Assembly (NCBI GenBank): GCA_019801415.1
Contig: JAHVJD010000003.1
Coordinates: forward strand, 1 to 64,000
From: Nocardioides marinus
GTDB taxonomy: Bacteria; Pseudomonadota; Alphaproteobacteria; Rhodobacterales; Rhodobacteraceae
Length of the DNA stretch: 64,000 nucleotides
Direction: 5' to 3'
The notes under the pieces are model-generated. The model worked only from the letters and a program-made list of their open reading frames with translations. It had not been told where the DNA came from and made no database searches. Shown here in pieces: positions 1-8,125 of this stretch. A program made the translations under genes and the position numbers. Positions within the stretch are counted from its first letter, which is position 1, and each line of letters opens with the position of its first letter.

Positions 1-280
1 CCGCCCACATATCTCTTCAGTTATCCATCAATGTCAAAGAGCATACACCCGGAGGCAAAAACAGGACCGTTGCGCCATTCTCACAGCGCGCCCGCCTCGT
101 TCCATCCAACAGATGCCGCCGTCTCTCCAGCGCGTCCCGCCGTCTCTCCGGCGTGTCAGCAGCGCCTCAGCGCCGCCGGTGAAGGGGCTTTTACGGACAG
201 TTGCCGCAGGGCGCAAGGGCTATTTTCAAAAAAGATGCGTTTTTTGGGAACCCGGCAGTTTTTGACAGTTTTCCATGGGT
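1..280. other. Region without a recognisable gene
   Basis: No reading frame here has a convincing start, ribosome binding site or family motif. The only structure seen is an imperfect direct duplication of a 21-base unit beginning gccgtctctcc at about 118 and again at 139, and a weak A/T-only inverted repeat at 227-246 (caaaaaa, then ttttttg) that could be a minor terminator downstream of the minus-strand msrQ gene. Confidence 0.4.
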
Positions 281-898
281 TTAGGCCCGATCCCGCGGTG
301 CCTGCGGCGGCCAGCGCAAGCGCTTCATTGGCAGGCGCGTGGCGAGCAGCGCAACAACCGCAGCGAGGTAGGCCAATGGCTCCAGCTGGAAGCCCTTGGC
401 CAGCATCACATAGTGCAGCGCCGCGAGCACCGCAGCGACATAGGCCAGCCGGTGCAGCCGGTGCCAGCGGCGCCCAAGGCGGCGCATCGACAGGGTGTTG
501 GATGTGGCCGCCAGCGGCAGCAGCAGCGCAAACCCCAGCATTCCGATGGTGATGTAGGGCCGCTTCAGTATATCCGCCACGATCTGTGCCGGGATCTGCA
601 CGTCGAGCACCAGCCAGACCAGGAGGTGGCAGGTCGCATAGAAGAAGCACAAGAGGCCGATCGCCCGGCGAAACCGCAGCAGGTTCAGCCCCGTCAGTCG
701 CCGCAACGGCGTGACGGCAAGGCTGAGGATCATCAGCTGAAGCGCCAGCTTTCCGTATTCGTGCTCCAGCGCCTCGATTGGTTCAACGCCGAGGCCGCCG
801 GTCAGCCCGAGGTAAAACAGCCAAGGCGCGGGCAACGCCCCCAGCAGGTAGACGACCCAGACCGGCAGGCGGCGCAGCTGGCGGTTCAGATGCTCCAT
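281..898 (-). CDS. msrQ: MsrQ, heme-binding membrane subunit of methionine sulfoxide reductase
   Basis: Predicted inner-membrane b-type heme protein (ferric-reductase-like YedZ family) that passes electrons from the respiratory chain to the periplasmic reductase MsrP. The 205-residue product is almost entirely hydrophobic, with about five to six membrane spans and histidines inside them (for example in ATCHLLVWL and HRLHRLAYV) that fit heme ligation. I place the start at the ATG at 898 (MEHLNRQL); a longer frame reaches 964 but would run deep into msrP. The gene begins 10 bases after the msrP stop, so the two are surely one transcript. Length is normal for the family. Identification rests on the pairing with msrP and on the membrane pattern. 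Confidence 0.93.
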   Translation of the reverse strand: MEHLNRQLRRLPVWVVYLLGALPAPWLFYLGLTGGLGVEPIEALEHEYGKLALQLMILSLAVTPLRRLTGLNLLRFRRAIGLLCFFYATCHLLVWLVLDVQIPAQIVADILKRPYITIGMLGFALLLPLAATSNTLSMRRLGRRWHRLHRLAYVAAVLAALHYVMLAKGFQLEPLAYLAAVVALLATRLPMKRLRWPPQAPRDRA

Positions 899-908
899 CC
901 CGGCGCCG

Positions 909-1814
909 TCAAAAATGCCGGGACAGGTCCATGCCCTTGTAGAGGGCGGCGACCTCGTCGGCATAGCCGTTGAACATCAGCGTCGGCTGGCGCCTGGCAA
1001 ACAGCCCGCCGCCGATGCGGCGCTCGCTGGCCTGGCTCCAGCGCGGGTGCGAGACCTCGGGGTTCACGTTACTGTAGAACCCGTATTCGCGAGGGTTGGC
1101 CATGTTCCAGCTGCAGGGGGGCTCCTTGTCGGTCAGGGTGATGCGGACGATCGACTTGATCGACTTGAAACCGTACTTCCACGGCACCACCAGCCGAAGC
1201 GGCGCGCCGTTCTGATTGGGCAGCGGCTTGCCGAATATGCCGGTGGCCATGATCGTCAGCGGGTGCATAGCCTCATCCAAGCGCAGCCCTTCGCGGTAGG
1301 GCCAGTCCAACACCCTGTAGGCGGTGCCGGGCATTTCCGATGGGCGGTAGAGCGTTTCGAAGGCGACGTATTTTGCCCCCGCCTGCACGCCGGCAAGCGC
1401 CAGAAGATCAGCCAGCTCGAACCCCTGCCAGGGCACGACCATCGACCAGGCCTCGACACAGCGGAAACGGTAGATGCGCTCCTCCAGTGTCATCTTGCCT
1501 AGGATCTGGTCCATCGAATAGCTGCCCGGCCGCTCCACCATGCCGCCGATCTCGACGCTCCAGGGTTTGGTGGTCATGCGACCCGCATAGGCGGCGGGAT
1601 CCCCCTTGCCGGTGCCGAATTCATAGAAGTTGCAGTAGCTGGTGACCTCCTCCCAGCTGTTGGGCGCCAGCGCACCCTCTGCCGTGGCGCGGCTGCCCAG
1701 CGCGCCTGCCAACCCTGCGCCCGCCAGCCCCGCGATGATCTTGCGGCGGTTCCAAAAGGCCGCCTCCGGTGTGGTATCGGCATGGGTCAGATCATTGCTC
1801 CAGCGGCGCGCCAT
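909..1814 (-). CDS. msrP: MsrP, periplasmic molybdopterin methionine sulfoxide reductase catalytic subunit
   Basis: Predicted YedY/MsrP enzyme of 301 residues that reduces methionine sulfoxide in oxidised periplasmic proteins. The N-terminus carries a twin-arginine signal (RRKIIAG, Arg23-Arg24) followed by a hydrophobic stretch, so it is exported folded by Tat. The oxidoreductase molybdopterin domain fills the rest, and the Cys in YRFRCVEAW (Cys119) matches the cysteine that ligates molybdenum in this family. A purine-rich ribosome site (AGGAGA) lies just before the ATG at 1814. It is first in a two-gene operon with msrQ. The gene on the other side (DUF302) is divergent, leaving a shared promoter region of about 190 bases. 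Confidence 0.95.
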   Translation of the reverse strand: MARRWSNDLTHADTTPEAAFWNRRKIIAGLAGAGLAGALGSRATAEGALAPNSWEEVTSYCNFYEFGTGKGDPAAYAGRMTTKPWSVEIGGMVERPGSYSMDQILGKMTLEERIYRFRCVEAWSMVVPWQGFELADLLALAGVQAGAKYVAFETLYRPSEMPGTAYRVLDWPYREGLRLDEAMHPLTIMATGIFGKPLPNQNGAPLRLVVPWKYGFKSIKSIVRITLTDKEPPCSWNMANPREYGFYSNVNPEVSHPRWSQASERRIGGGLFARRQPTLMFNGYADEVAALYKGMDLSRHF

Positions 1815-2003
1815 CGGTGTCTCCTGCGGTTCTGCGTTCCCCTCAGCTAACCCTCAACGCAGCGAATCCCAAAACATATCCTGTCACGACTGCGCGAGAG
1901 CGATGTAACCTTTGCCCGCAGACCGGGGCCGTGGCGACGAAAACCGGTAGTGCTGCCGTGGATTGTCGGGCAAAAATCAACAAAGGGATAAGGGGGATCT
2001 CGC

Positions 2004-2441
2004 ATGAAACTTGTCATTACCGCCGCGCTGCTTGCGCTTGCTGCGCAGCCACTGGGCGCCCAGGAGATGCAGAGCTACGACACCACACTCAGCTTCGAGG
2101 ATGTGACCTTTGGCCTGGAGAACGCGATTGCCAACCGCGGGCTGCGGCTGGAGCATGTCAGCCATGTGGGCGACATGCTGGAGCGCACCCGCGGCGACGT
2201 CGGCTCTGATGTGGTGCTGTTTGAGAACGCCAAGGTGTTCTCCTTCTGCTCCGCACGGTTGTCGCGGCAGGTAATGGAGGCGAACCCGATGAACATCACC
2301 TATTGCCCCTATGATATCTTTGTCGCGCAGCTGCCGGACAGCGAGACCGTGACCATCGGCTTCCGCCCCTACCCACCCGGCGACATGCAGCCGATCCAGG
2401 ATCTGCTGGACAGCCTGGTTCGGGAAGCGATCGAGGAATAA
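2004..2441 (+). CDS. Secreted DUF302-family protein
   Basis: A 145-residue protein with a clear Sec signal peptide (MKLVITAALLALAAQPLGAQ) and a mature part resembling DUF302 (the pattern SFEDVTFGLENAIANRGLRLEHVSHVGDML). DUF302 proteins are small alpha/beta proteins of unknown role, often found with redox or detoxification genes. One run, FSFCSARLSRQ, holds one of two cysteines in the mature part; the other is in NITYCPYD. A GGGGGAT ribosome site precedes the start. It is divergent from msrP, so a link to periplasmic redox stress is possible but only by position. Confidence 0.8.
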   Translation: MKLVITAALLALAAQPLGAQEMQSYDTTLSFEDVTFGLENAIANRGLRLEHVSHVGDMLERTRGDVGSDVVLFENAKVFSFCSARLSRQVMEANPMNITYCPYDIFVAQLPDSETVTIGFRPYPPGDMQPIQDLLDSLVREAIEE

Positions 2442-2541
2442 CCTGAGCAGGGCTCCGCCAGAGGGAAATTTCCCCCCTGCCCTTGCGACACACAACCGAT
2501 ATGGTAGCGGCAAAGATACGAACCGGCACGGGCTAACCTGA

Positions 2542-3108
2542 ATGAAATCGCTACTGACTTCCCTGTTGCTACTGGCGGCCAGCTTGCTGAGCGCCTGCGC
2601 CAACGCACCGACCGCCAGCCGCGATGACGTCGCGGAGCTGTCTCAAGCGCTGCAATCGCTGGACCCGAGCGTCGATCCTGCAGAGGCACGTCGCGCAGCC
2701 GAGATCGCATATGAACATTCGGCAAGACTGGCAAAAGAATACAATGTCACGACCTCGCCAATCATCCACAACACCCTTGTGAATACGGGCGTCAAGGAAC
2801 GCGGTATCTGCGTCCATTATGCCGAGGACATGCAGGCGCGGCTCAACCAGGAAAACTTCCGCACGCTGACCATGCTGCGCGCCATCGCCGAACCTCGCAA
2901 TGAGTTCCGCATCGACCACAGCACCGCGGTGATTGCACCCAAAGGGGCTGACATCTACGGCGGCATCGTGCTGGATCCATGGCGCTACGGCGGGCGGTTG
3001 TTCTGGTCTCCCACAACCGAAGACACACGCTATGACTGGGAGCCGCGCATGGAGGTGCTGCGTCGCAAGTACGAACGTCGGGTTGCGCGGGGAGAAACCG
3101 GCATATGA
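2542..3108 (+). CDS. Lipoprotein with transglutaminase-like Cys-His-Asp layout, function unknown
   Basis: A 188-residue protein with a lipoprotein signal: hydrophobic core followed by the lipobox LLSAC, placing the lipidated cysteine at residue 19. The mature protein contains the segments RGICVHYAEDM (Cys90), RIDHSTAVI (His126) and GGIVLDPWRYGG (Asp145). Cys, His and Asp in that order, each within the typical local context (GxC, DH, LDPW), resemble the papain/transglutaminase-like fold used by bacterial peptidases and cross-linking enzymes. I infer an enzyme anchored in the envelope; the substrate cannot be read from the sequence. It stands alone between a DUF302 gene and another exported protein on the same strand. 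Confidence 0.65.
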   Translation: MKSLLTSLLLLAASLLSACANAPTASRDDVAELSQALQSLDPSVDPAEARRAAEIAYEHSARLAKEYNVTTSPIIHNTLVNTGVKERGICVHYAEDMQARLNQENFRTLTMLRAIAEPRNEFRIDHSTAVIAPKGADIYGGIVLDPWRYGGRLFWSPTTEDTRYDWEPRMEVLRRKYERRVARGETGI

Positions 3109-3158
3109 GCCACCACTCCCAGCTGCTTCAGCGCCACTGCTGAGCCCGAAACGCCACC

Positions 3159-3542
3159 ATGCGCCATATGCTCATCCGTTTCTGTATCGCCCTGGCCGCG
3201 TATCCGCTGACGGCCACTGCGGAAACGTCGGCACCTGCGGACAACAGTTGGGCAAAGCAGAAATGCGAGCTGTACCGGCGCGCTGTGGACGACGCGCTGG
3301 GTTATATAGGGAGAGAGGGGATGCGCCCCGAGTTTCTGGCCCGCAACGAAGCATTCATTGCGGGCGGTTGCGTCGGTCGGGGCAATGTCTGTCCCGAGAC
3401 AACACAGGAACAGGCATTCGCCAACCTGCTCACCCTGATGACCATGAACGAGGGCATGGCAAGCACCTTTGTGCCGTTCGGCTGCCGATCCCGAGGGCCG
3501 ACGGCCGTGCCCGCCACTGGCGGCGCAACAAGCCCTGACTAG
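3159..3542 (+). CDS. Small exported protein of unknown function
   Basis: A 127-residue protein not recognised as a known family. It starts with a signal peptide (hydrophobic run LIRFCIALAAYPLTATA, cleavage near residue 21). The mature part has four cysteines (QKCELYR, GGCVGRGNVC, FGCRSRG), compatible with two disulfides in the periplasm. An alternative start exists three codons downstream at 3168. It follows the lipoprotein gene by about 50 bases in the same direction and is followed by a strong hairpin, so the two may be co-transcribed. Confidence 0.6.
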   Translation: MRHMLIRFCIALAAYPLTATAETSAPADNSWAKQKCELYRRAVDDALGYIGREGMRPEFLARNEAFIAGGCVGRGNVCPETTQEQAFANLLTLMTMNEGMASTFVPFGCRSRGPTAVPATGGATSPD

Positions 3543-3545
3543 AAA

Positions 3546-3567
3546 GGCCCGCCATCTCTGGCGGGCC
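3546..3567. terminator. Bidirectional transcription terminator hairpin
   Basis: A stem ggcccgcca / tggcgggcc closes on a four-base loop between two converging genes (the small exported protein on plus and clpB on minus). The near-perfect nine-pair GC-rich stem is strong in either direction, although the T tract is short on both sides. Confidence 0.75.
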
Positions 3568-3591
3568 AAACATTTCAGATTTCAAAGACGA

Positions 3592-6210
3592 TCAGTGAAC
3601 GACCGCATTGTCAGGCTTGGGGCGGTCAGTTGTTCCCAGCCGGTCCCCGATGATCAACCCGTCGGTTCCGGCCGTGACCGGTACCGTGTCACCATCCTTG
3701 ATCTCACCGCTCAGCAGGGCTTCGGCCAGCGGGTTCTGCAAGGCACGCTGGATGACCCGCTTCAGCGGTCGAGCGCCAAACACCGGATCATAACCTTCGT
3801 CGGCAAGCCAGGTCTTTGCCCCCTCGTCCAGTTCAAGGGAGATCTTGCGCCCGGCCAGCCGCTTCAGCAGCCGTGCCAGCTGGATATCGACGATACCATC
3901 CATATCCTTCCGGTTCAGCCGGTCAAAGATAATGGTTTCGTCCAGGCGGTTCAGGAACTCGGGCCGGAAGTGCGCGCGGACCGCATCCATCACATCCCGG
4001 CGGGCATCCGACGCGTCAGCCCCCTCCGGCAACTGGCTCAGCGCCTGGGCGCCAAGGTTGGAGGTCAGGATGATGAGTGTCTGCTTGAAGTCGACCGTGC
4101 GCCCCTGACCATCTGTCAGCATACCGTCGTCCAGCACCTGCAGCAGCACGTTGAAGACGTCCGGATGCGCCTTCTCCACTTCGTCGAACAGAACCACCTG
4201 GTAGGGACGGCGCCGCACCGCTTCGGTCAGCACCCCGCCTTCGTCGTAGCCAACGTAACCCGGCGGTGCACCGATCAGCCGAGCGACAGAGTGCTTCTCC
4301 ATGAACTCTGACATGTCGATACGCACCATCGCGTGCTCATCATCGAACAAGAAGCCCGCCACGGCCTTGGTAAGCTCGGTCTTGCCGACCCCGGTCGGGC
4401 CGAGGAACAGGAAAGAGCCCAGCGGGCGATTCTCGTCGTTCAGCCCGGCACGCGCCCGGCGCACGGCATTGGCCACCGCGGTCACCGCAGCATTCTGGCC
4501 GATCACCCGGCGATGGAGCTCATCCTCCATCCGCAAGAGCTTGTCGCGCTCACCCTCCAGCATCTTGGAGGTCGGAATACCGGTCCAGCGTTCCACCACG
4601 GCGGCGATCTGCTCGGGTCTCACGGCCTCTTCGACCATCAGCCCCTGTTCTTCCTTCTGCTCGGCATCCGCGAGCTGCTTTTCCAGCCCCGGAATGACGC
4701 CATAGGACAGCTCACCAGCCTTGGCGAGGTTGCCTTCACGCTTGGCAATGTCCAGTTCCGCGCGGGCCCGGTCCAACTGCTCTTTCAGATCGCGGGCAGA
4801 GGCCAGCTTGTCGCGTTCCAACTGCCACTGCGCGGTCATTTCGGCGGATTGCTCCTGCAGCTCGGCCAGTTCCTTTTGCAGCTTCTCCAGCCGATCACGA
4901 GAGGCGGCGTCCTCTTCCAGCTTCAGCGCCTCTTCCTCGATCTGCATCTGGAGAATCTGCCGGTCGAGCGCATCCAGCTCTTCAGGCTTGCTGTCTACCT
5001 GCATGCGCAGACGGCTCGCGGCCTCGTCGACCAGGTCGATCGCCTTGTCGGGCAGGAAACGGTCGGTGATGTAACGGTTCGACAAAGTCGCAGCCGCCAC
5101 CAAGGCCGCATCGGCGATGCGCACGCCGTGGTGCAGCTCGTACTTCTCCTTGATTCCGCGCAGGATCGAAACGGTGTCTTCCACCGTCGGCTCCTGCACC
5201 ATCACCGGCTGGAAGCGGCGGGCAAGAGCGGCGTCCTTCTCCACGTATTTGCGGTATTCATCCAGCGTGGTGGCGCCGATGCAGTGCAACTCACCGCGCG
5301 CCAGCGCCGGTTTGATGAGGTTCGCGGCATCCATCGCGCCATCCGCCTTACCGGCACCGACCAGCGTGTGCATCTCGTCGATGAACAGGATGATCTCTCC
5401 CGCCGCCTCGGTCACCTCGGTCAAGACAGCCTTCAGGCGTTCCTCGAACTCGCCACGATATTTCGCGCCAGCAATGAGCGCCCCCATGTCAAGAGCCAAC
5501 AGCTGCTTGTCGCGCAGGGATTCCGGCACATCGCCATTGACGATGCGCAGCGCCATCCCCTCGGCAATCGCGGTCTTACCAACACCCGGCTCGCCGATCA
5601 GCACAGGGTTGTTCTTGGTCCGCCGACTCAGCACCTGCATCGAGCGGCGAATTTCCTCGTCACGACCGATGATCGGGTCAATCTTGCCTTCCCGCGCAGC
5701 CTCGGTCAGATCGCGCGCGTATTTCTTGAGCGCATCATACCCTTCCTCGGCAGTGGCGGAGTCTGCGGTGCGCCCCTTGCGGATGTCGTTGATCGCTTCA
5801 TTGAGTTTCTGCGCCGAGACATGACCAGCCTCCAACGCGTCCTTGGCCTTTGACTTCACCATGCAAAGCGCCATCAACAGACGCTCGACCGGCACGAAAC
5901 TGTCACCGGCCTTCTCGGCAATCTTGGCCGCTTCATCCAGAACCTTGGCAGTCTGCCCATCCAGATAAATCTGCGCGGCATCGCCACTGACCTTGGGTTG
6001 TTTGGCCACAGCGGCATCGACCGCCTCGGCGACGCGCGCAGGCGCACCACCGGCACGGGAGATCAGGTTGCTGGCCAACCCCTGATCATCATCCATCAGT
6101 GCTTTCAGAATGTGTTCCGGCACCAGTCGCTGGTGCCCTTCGCGCATGGCTATGGTCTGCGCGGCCTGCACGAAACCACGTGCACGCTCCGTGAACTTGT
6201 TCAAGTCCAT
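3592..6210 (-). CDS. clpB: ClpB disaggregase, AAA+ ATPase chaperone
   Basis: Hsp100 protein that, with DnaK, pulls polypeptides out of aggregates after heat stress. The product is 872 residues: a Clp N-domain (from [10 protein letters not shown]), a first AAA module with Walker A GEPGVGKT at 206-213, a long coiled-coil middle domain rich in Glu/Lys/Leu, and a second AAA module with Walker A GPTGVGKT near residue 605, then the C-terminal D2-small domain. The middle domain separates it from ClpA and ClpC. The open frame extends upstream to 6447, but I choose the ATG at 6210 because it gives the family N-terminus and has AAGGAGAG directly before it. A heat-shock-like promoter lies about 80 bases upstream. 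Confidence 0.97.
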   Translation of the reverse strand: MDLNKFTERARGFVQAAQTIAMREGHQRLVPEHILKALMDDDQGLASNLISRAGGAPARVAEAVDAAVAKQPKVSGDAAQIYLDGQTAKVLDEAAKIAEKAGDSFVPVERLLMALCMVKSKAKDALEAGHVSAQKLNEAINDIRKGRTADSATAEEGYDALKKYARDLTEAAREGKIDPIIGRDEEIRRSMQVLSRRTKNNPVLIGEPGVGKTAIAEGMALRIVNGDVPESLRDKQLLALDMGALIAGAKYRGEFEERLKAVLTEVTEAAGEIILFIDEMHTLVGAGKADGAMDAANLIKPALARGELHCIGATTLDEYRKYVEKDAALARRFQPVMVQEPTVEDTVSILRGIKEKYELHHGVRIADAALVAAATLSNRYITDRFLPDKAIDLVDEAASRLRMQVDSKPEELDALDRQILQMQIEEEALKLEEDAASRDRLEKLQKELAELQEQSAEMTAQWQLERDKLASARDLKEQLDRARAELDIAKREGNLAKAGELSYGVIPGLEKQLADAEQKEEQGLMVEEAVRPEQIAAVVERWTGIPTSKMLEGERDKLLRMEDELHRRVIGQNAAVTAVANAVRRARAGLNDENRPLGSFLFLGPTGVGKTELTKAVAGFLFDDEHAMVRIDMSEFMEKHSVARLIGAPPGYVGYDEGGVLTEAVRRRPYQVVLFDEVEKAHPDVFNVLLQVLDDGMLTDGQGRTVDFKQTLIILTSNLGAQALSQLPEGADASDARRDVMDAVRAHFRPEFLNRLDETIIFDRLNRKDMDGIVDIQLARLLKRLAGRKISLELDEGAKTWLADEGYDPVFGARPLKRVIQRALQNPLAEALLSGEIKDGDTVPVTAGTDGLIIGDRLGTTDRPKPDNAVVH

Positions 6211-6289
6211 CTTGCTCTCCTTTTTCAAGCGCCCAATGTGTCTGGCGGCGCCCGTCTTGCGGCACGCCCCGGTCCGGGCCTCAGGGTTC

Positions 6290-6318
6290 AATGTGGGAAG
6301 CATCCGGGACGCTTCAAG
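6290..6318 (-). promoter_or_regulatory. Candidate RpoH (sigma-32) promoter of clpB
   Basis: Reading the minus strand, CTTGAAG is followed after 14 bases by CCCACATT, close to the heat-shock pattern CTTGAA ... CCCCAT-T. It would start transcription about 75 bases before the clpB ATG. The match is good in both boxes and the downstream gene is a classical RpoH target; the exact start is not known. Confidence 0.55.
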
Positions 6319-6475
6319 ACCAATAGACCCCAAAAGGATGTGCAAATCCCTGACTTGGATCAACCTATCCGACGGAGGCAGCCATGCCACCCGCTCCGGA
6401 CTTGCCCCACATCGCCCCCTTGCGTATGAAACGCCAGTTTCACGCAAAACCCGCCAGTCTTATGAGGATCCCCCG

Positions 6476-7186
6476 ATGACCCAAGCCCCGCGCGCCGACG
6501 ACCGCCTGATTGTTGCTATGGATGTCCCCAACGCGGTGGCAGGTCTGCAGCTGGCCGACCAGCTGGGAGATGCCGTGTCTTTCTACAAGATCGGCCTTGG
6601 CATGCTGACCGGCGGCGGCCTGGGGCTTGCCAATGAACTCAAGCAAGAACGTGGAAAGCGCATTTTCCTCGACATGAAGCTGTTTGATATCGGTGCCACG
6701 GTGGAAAATGCGGTGCGCGGGTTGGCACAATTCGATCTGGATTTCCTGACGGTGCATGGCGATCCCTATGTCGTCCGCGCCGCCCAGGAAGGGGCAGCAG
6801 GCAAAGACCTCAAAATCCTCGCCGTCACCATCCTGACTTCGCTCGACCGGCAGGACCTGGATACCGCCCTGATCAAGGAGGGCGCGGTTCAGGACCTGGT
6901 TCTGGAGCGTGCCGGAAATGCGCTCGCCGCGGGCGCTGACGGTGTCATCGCCAGCCCTCAGGAAGCTGCCTTGATCCGCGCAATGCCCGAGGCGCAGGGC
7001 AAGCTGATCGTCACCCCCGGCGTGCGCCCGACGGGCGCAGCACTCGGCGACCAAAAACGTGTCGCCACGCCGGCCAACGCCATCGCGGACGGCGCCGACC
7101 ACATCGTCGTGGGCCGCCCGATCTGGCAAGCTCAGGACCCCCGCGGCGCTGCCGAGGCCATTCTGACGGAGCTGCGTTCGATCTGA
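6476..7186 (+). CDS. pyrF: Orotidine 5'-phosphate decarboxylase
   Basis: Last step of de novo UMP synthesis. The 236-residue product is a TIM barrel of normal length, with the catalytic Asp-Lys-x-x-Asp region visible in FLDMKLFDIGATVENAV and the phosphate-binding end in VTPGVRPTG and VVGRPI. The frame is open further upstream, but the ATG at 6476 (MTQAPRADDRLI) has an AGGA site and gives the usual N-terminus. It is divergent from clpB and followed by a perfect hairpin. No other pyrimidine gene is nearby, which is common for pyrF. Confidence 0.96.
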   Translation: MTQAPRADDRLIVAMDVPNAVAGLQLADQLGDAVSFYKIGLGMLTGGGLGLANELKQERGKRIFLDMKLFDIGATVENAVRGLAQFDLDFLTVHGDPYVVRAAQEGAAGKDLKILAVTILTSLDRQDLDTALIKEGAVQDLVLERAGNALAAGADGVIASPQEAALIRAMPEAQGKLIVTPGVRPTGAALGDQKRVATPANAIADGADHIVVGRPIWQAQDPRGAAEAILTELRSI

Positions 7187-7210
7187 AGCCCCCCGGCCAG
7201 AACCCGCAAA

Positions 7211-7234
7211 TGCGGGGCATACGGATGCCCCGCA
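7211..7234 (+). terminator. Hairpin terminator after pyrF
   Basis: Perfect ten-pair inverted repeat tgcggggcat / atgccccgca around the loop acgg, 24 bases after the pyrF stop. There is no T run after it, so it may stabilise the 3' end rather than terminate on its own. Confidence 0.55.
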
Positions 7235-7514
7235 TCCGCAACACTGCGCGCCAGCGACCTTGGCGCGCGGGCTATATGCCCAAAATTTAGGCGGAATAAA
7301 AAATCAATCTTAAATGCATCTTGCCTGCGTATCCCCTTCGGCGCGCGCCGCCTGACGTAAGGGCAAGGCGCTCATTTGCAAGATGAAACTCGGACAGCGA
7401 GGCACGGCTGCGCCAAATCGTCCTGTGCTGAAAATGGCACACCAATTTCGATAGCCCGCCCCGGCACCTGTCGCTTTCTTTGCGAAACACCCGCGGGTGC
7501 GCGATTCTCGGGGT

Positions 7515-7590
7515 TGAGACACTCCCCAGACGGGCTGGACTTCCTGAGGCCCGTCACCTACCCCCGCCTCGCAGCGGGGGCTTTCTTTTC
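7515..7590 (+). ncRNA. Candidate small RNA of about 75 nt
   Basis: The 410-base gap between pyrF and the Nudix gene holds no plausible protein gene but does hold an ordered set of RNA signals. A weak promoter-like pair (TTGCGA at 7480, GATTCT at 7503, 17 bases apart) is followed by a perfect seven-pair hairpin (gacgggc / gcccgtc, 7529-7555) with the 13-base loop tggacttcctgag, a short single-stranded linker and a typical intrinsic terminator. The loop contains UUCCU, complementary to a Shine-Dalgarno core, as in many trans-acting sRNAs. No known family is recognised; the 5' end is an estimate. Confidence 0.4.
7561..7590 (+). terminator. Intrinsic terminator
   Basis: Seven-pair GC stem cccccgc / gcggggg with a six-base loop, then ctttcttttc. 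This is a textbook rho-independent terminator on the plus strand with no protein gene directly upstream, which is the main reason to suspect a small RNA here. Confidence 0.8.
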
Positions 7591-7598
7591 AGTTCGCC

Positions 7599-8030
7599 TT
7601 ACGCGCCACCGGCCGCCAGATAGGCTCTCAGCTGTTCGGCGAAATGCGGCACCGCCAGGGGATGGGCGCAATAGTTCTGCGGCGACATCAACGCCCAGCC
7701 CTGCCCCTCGTCACCCAGACGCACCTCCTGCACTAGAGTTGCCGGCTGGTGACTCGCAAACATCCAGACCCAGCCACGTGGTCGGAGGTATGCGCAGGAC
7801 CAGCTCAAGGCAGACGCCGATAACCGCAGTCCCACTTCCTCAAAGGTCTCTCGCAGAGCGCAGGCCTCCGGACTCTCGCGTCCCTCTCGACCACCTCCCG
7901 GCAAATCCCAATGCCCCGGATAGGGAATCTCCGGCTTGTCATCACGCTGGATCACCAAAAGGTCGCTCCCAAGGAACAGTGCCAGTTTCGCCCCGGAAAA
8001 TTCTGCTTTGGCAATCGCGTCTGTTGTCAT
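7599..8030 (-). CDS. Nudix hydrolase
   Basis: A 143-residue protein with a complete Nudix box: Gly46, Glu52, then Arg60-Glu61 and Glu64-Glu65 with Gly67 fit the GX5EX7REUXEEXGU signature that binds Mg and cleaves nucleoside diphosphates linked to another group. The segment HWDLPGGG just before it is typical of MutT-like members. The substrate cannot be told from the sequence; oxidised nucleotides or nucleotide sugars are both possible. It is divergent from the DinB polymerase gene with about 95 bases between them, which fits a nucleotide-sanitising role but does not prove it. Confidence 0.88.
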   Translation of the reverse strand: MTTDAIAKAEFSGAKLALFLGSDLLVIQRDDKPEIPYPGHWDLPGGGREGRESPEACALRETFEEVGLRLSASALSWSCAYLRPRGWVWMFASHQPATLVQEVRLGDEGQGWALMSPQNYCAHPLAVPHFAEQLRAYLAAGGA

Positions 8031-8125
8031 GGTCTGTCACTTGGCCACGCGAGAGGTTAAAGACAACCCTTCCGCCAGCAGTTAGACTGGCCTCCGCCCT
8101 CGCCCCGGACAGAACCTGACGCGAC

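Noticed and set aside
4333-5853. 506-codon plus-strand open frame
   Set aside because: Antisense of clpB, with composition typical of a reverse-complement reading.
6211-6447. 79-residue N-terminal extension of ClpB
   Set aside because: The extension has no similarity to ClpB, runs through the heat-shock-like promoter, and the ATG at 6210 has a perfect ribosome site.
7383-7454. 23-codon ORF (MKLGQRGTAAPN...) inside the pyrF-Nudix gap
   Set aside because: No ribosome site and no sign of coupling; the RNA features downstream explain the region better.
7187-7598. SRP RNA, RNase P RNA or 6S RNA
   Set aside because: None of the conserved core sequences of these RNAs can be found; only an unassigned small RNA is proposed.
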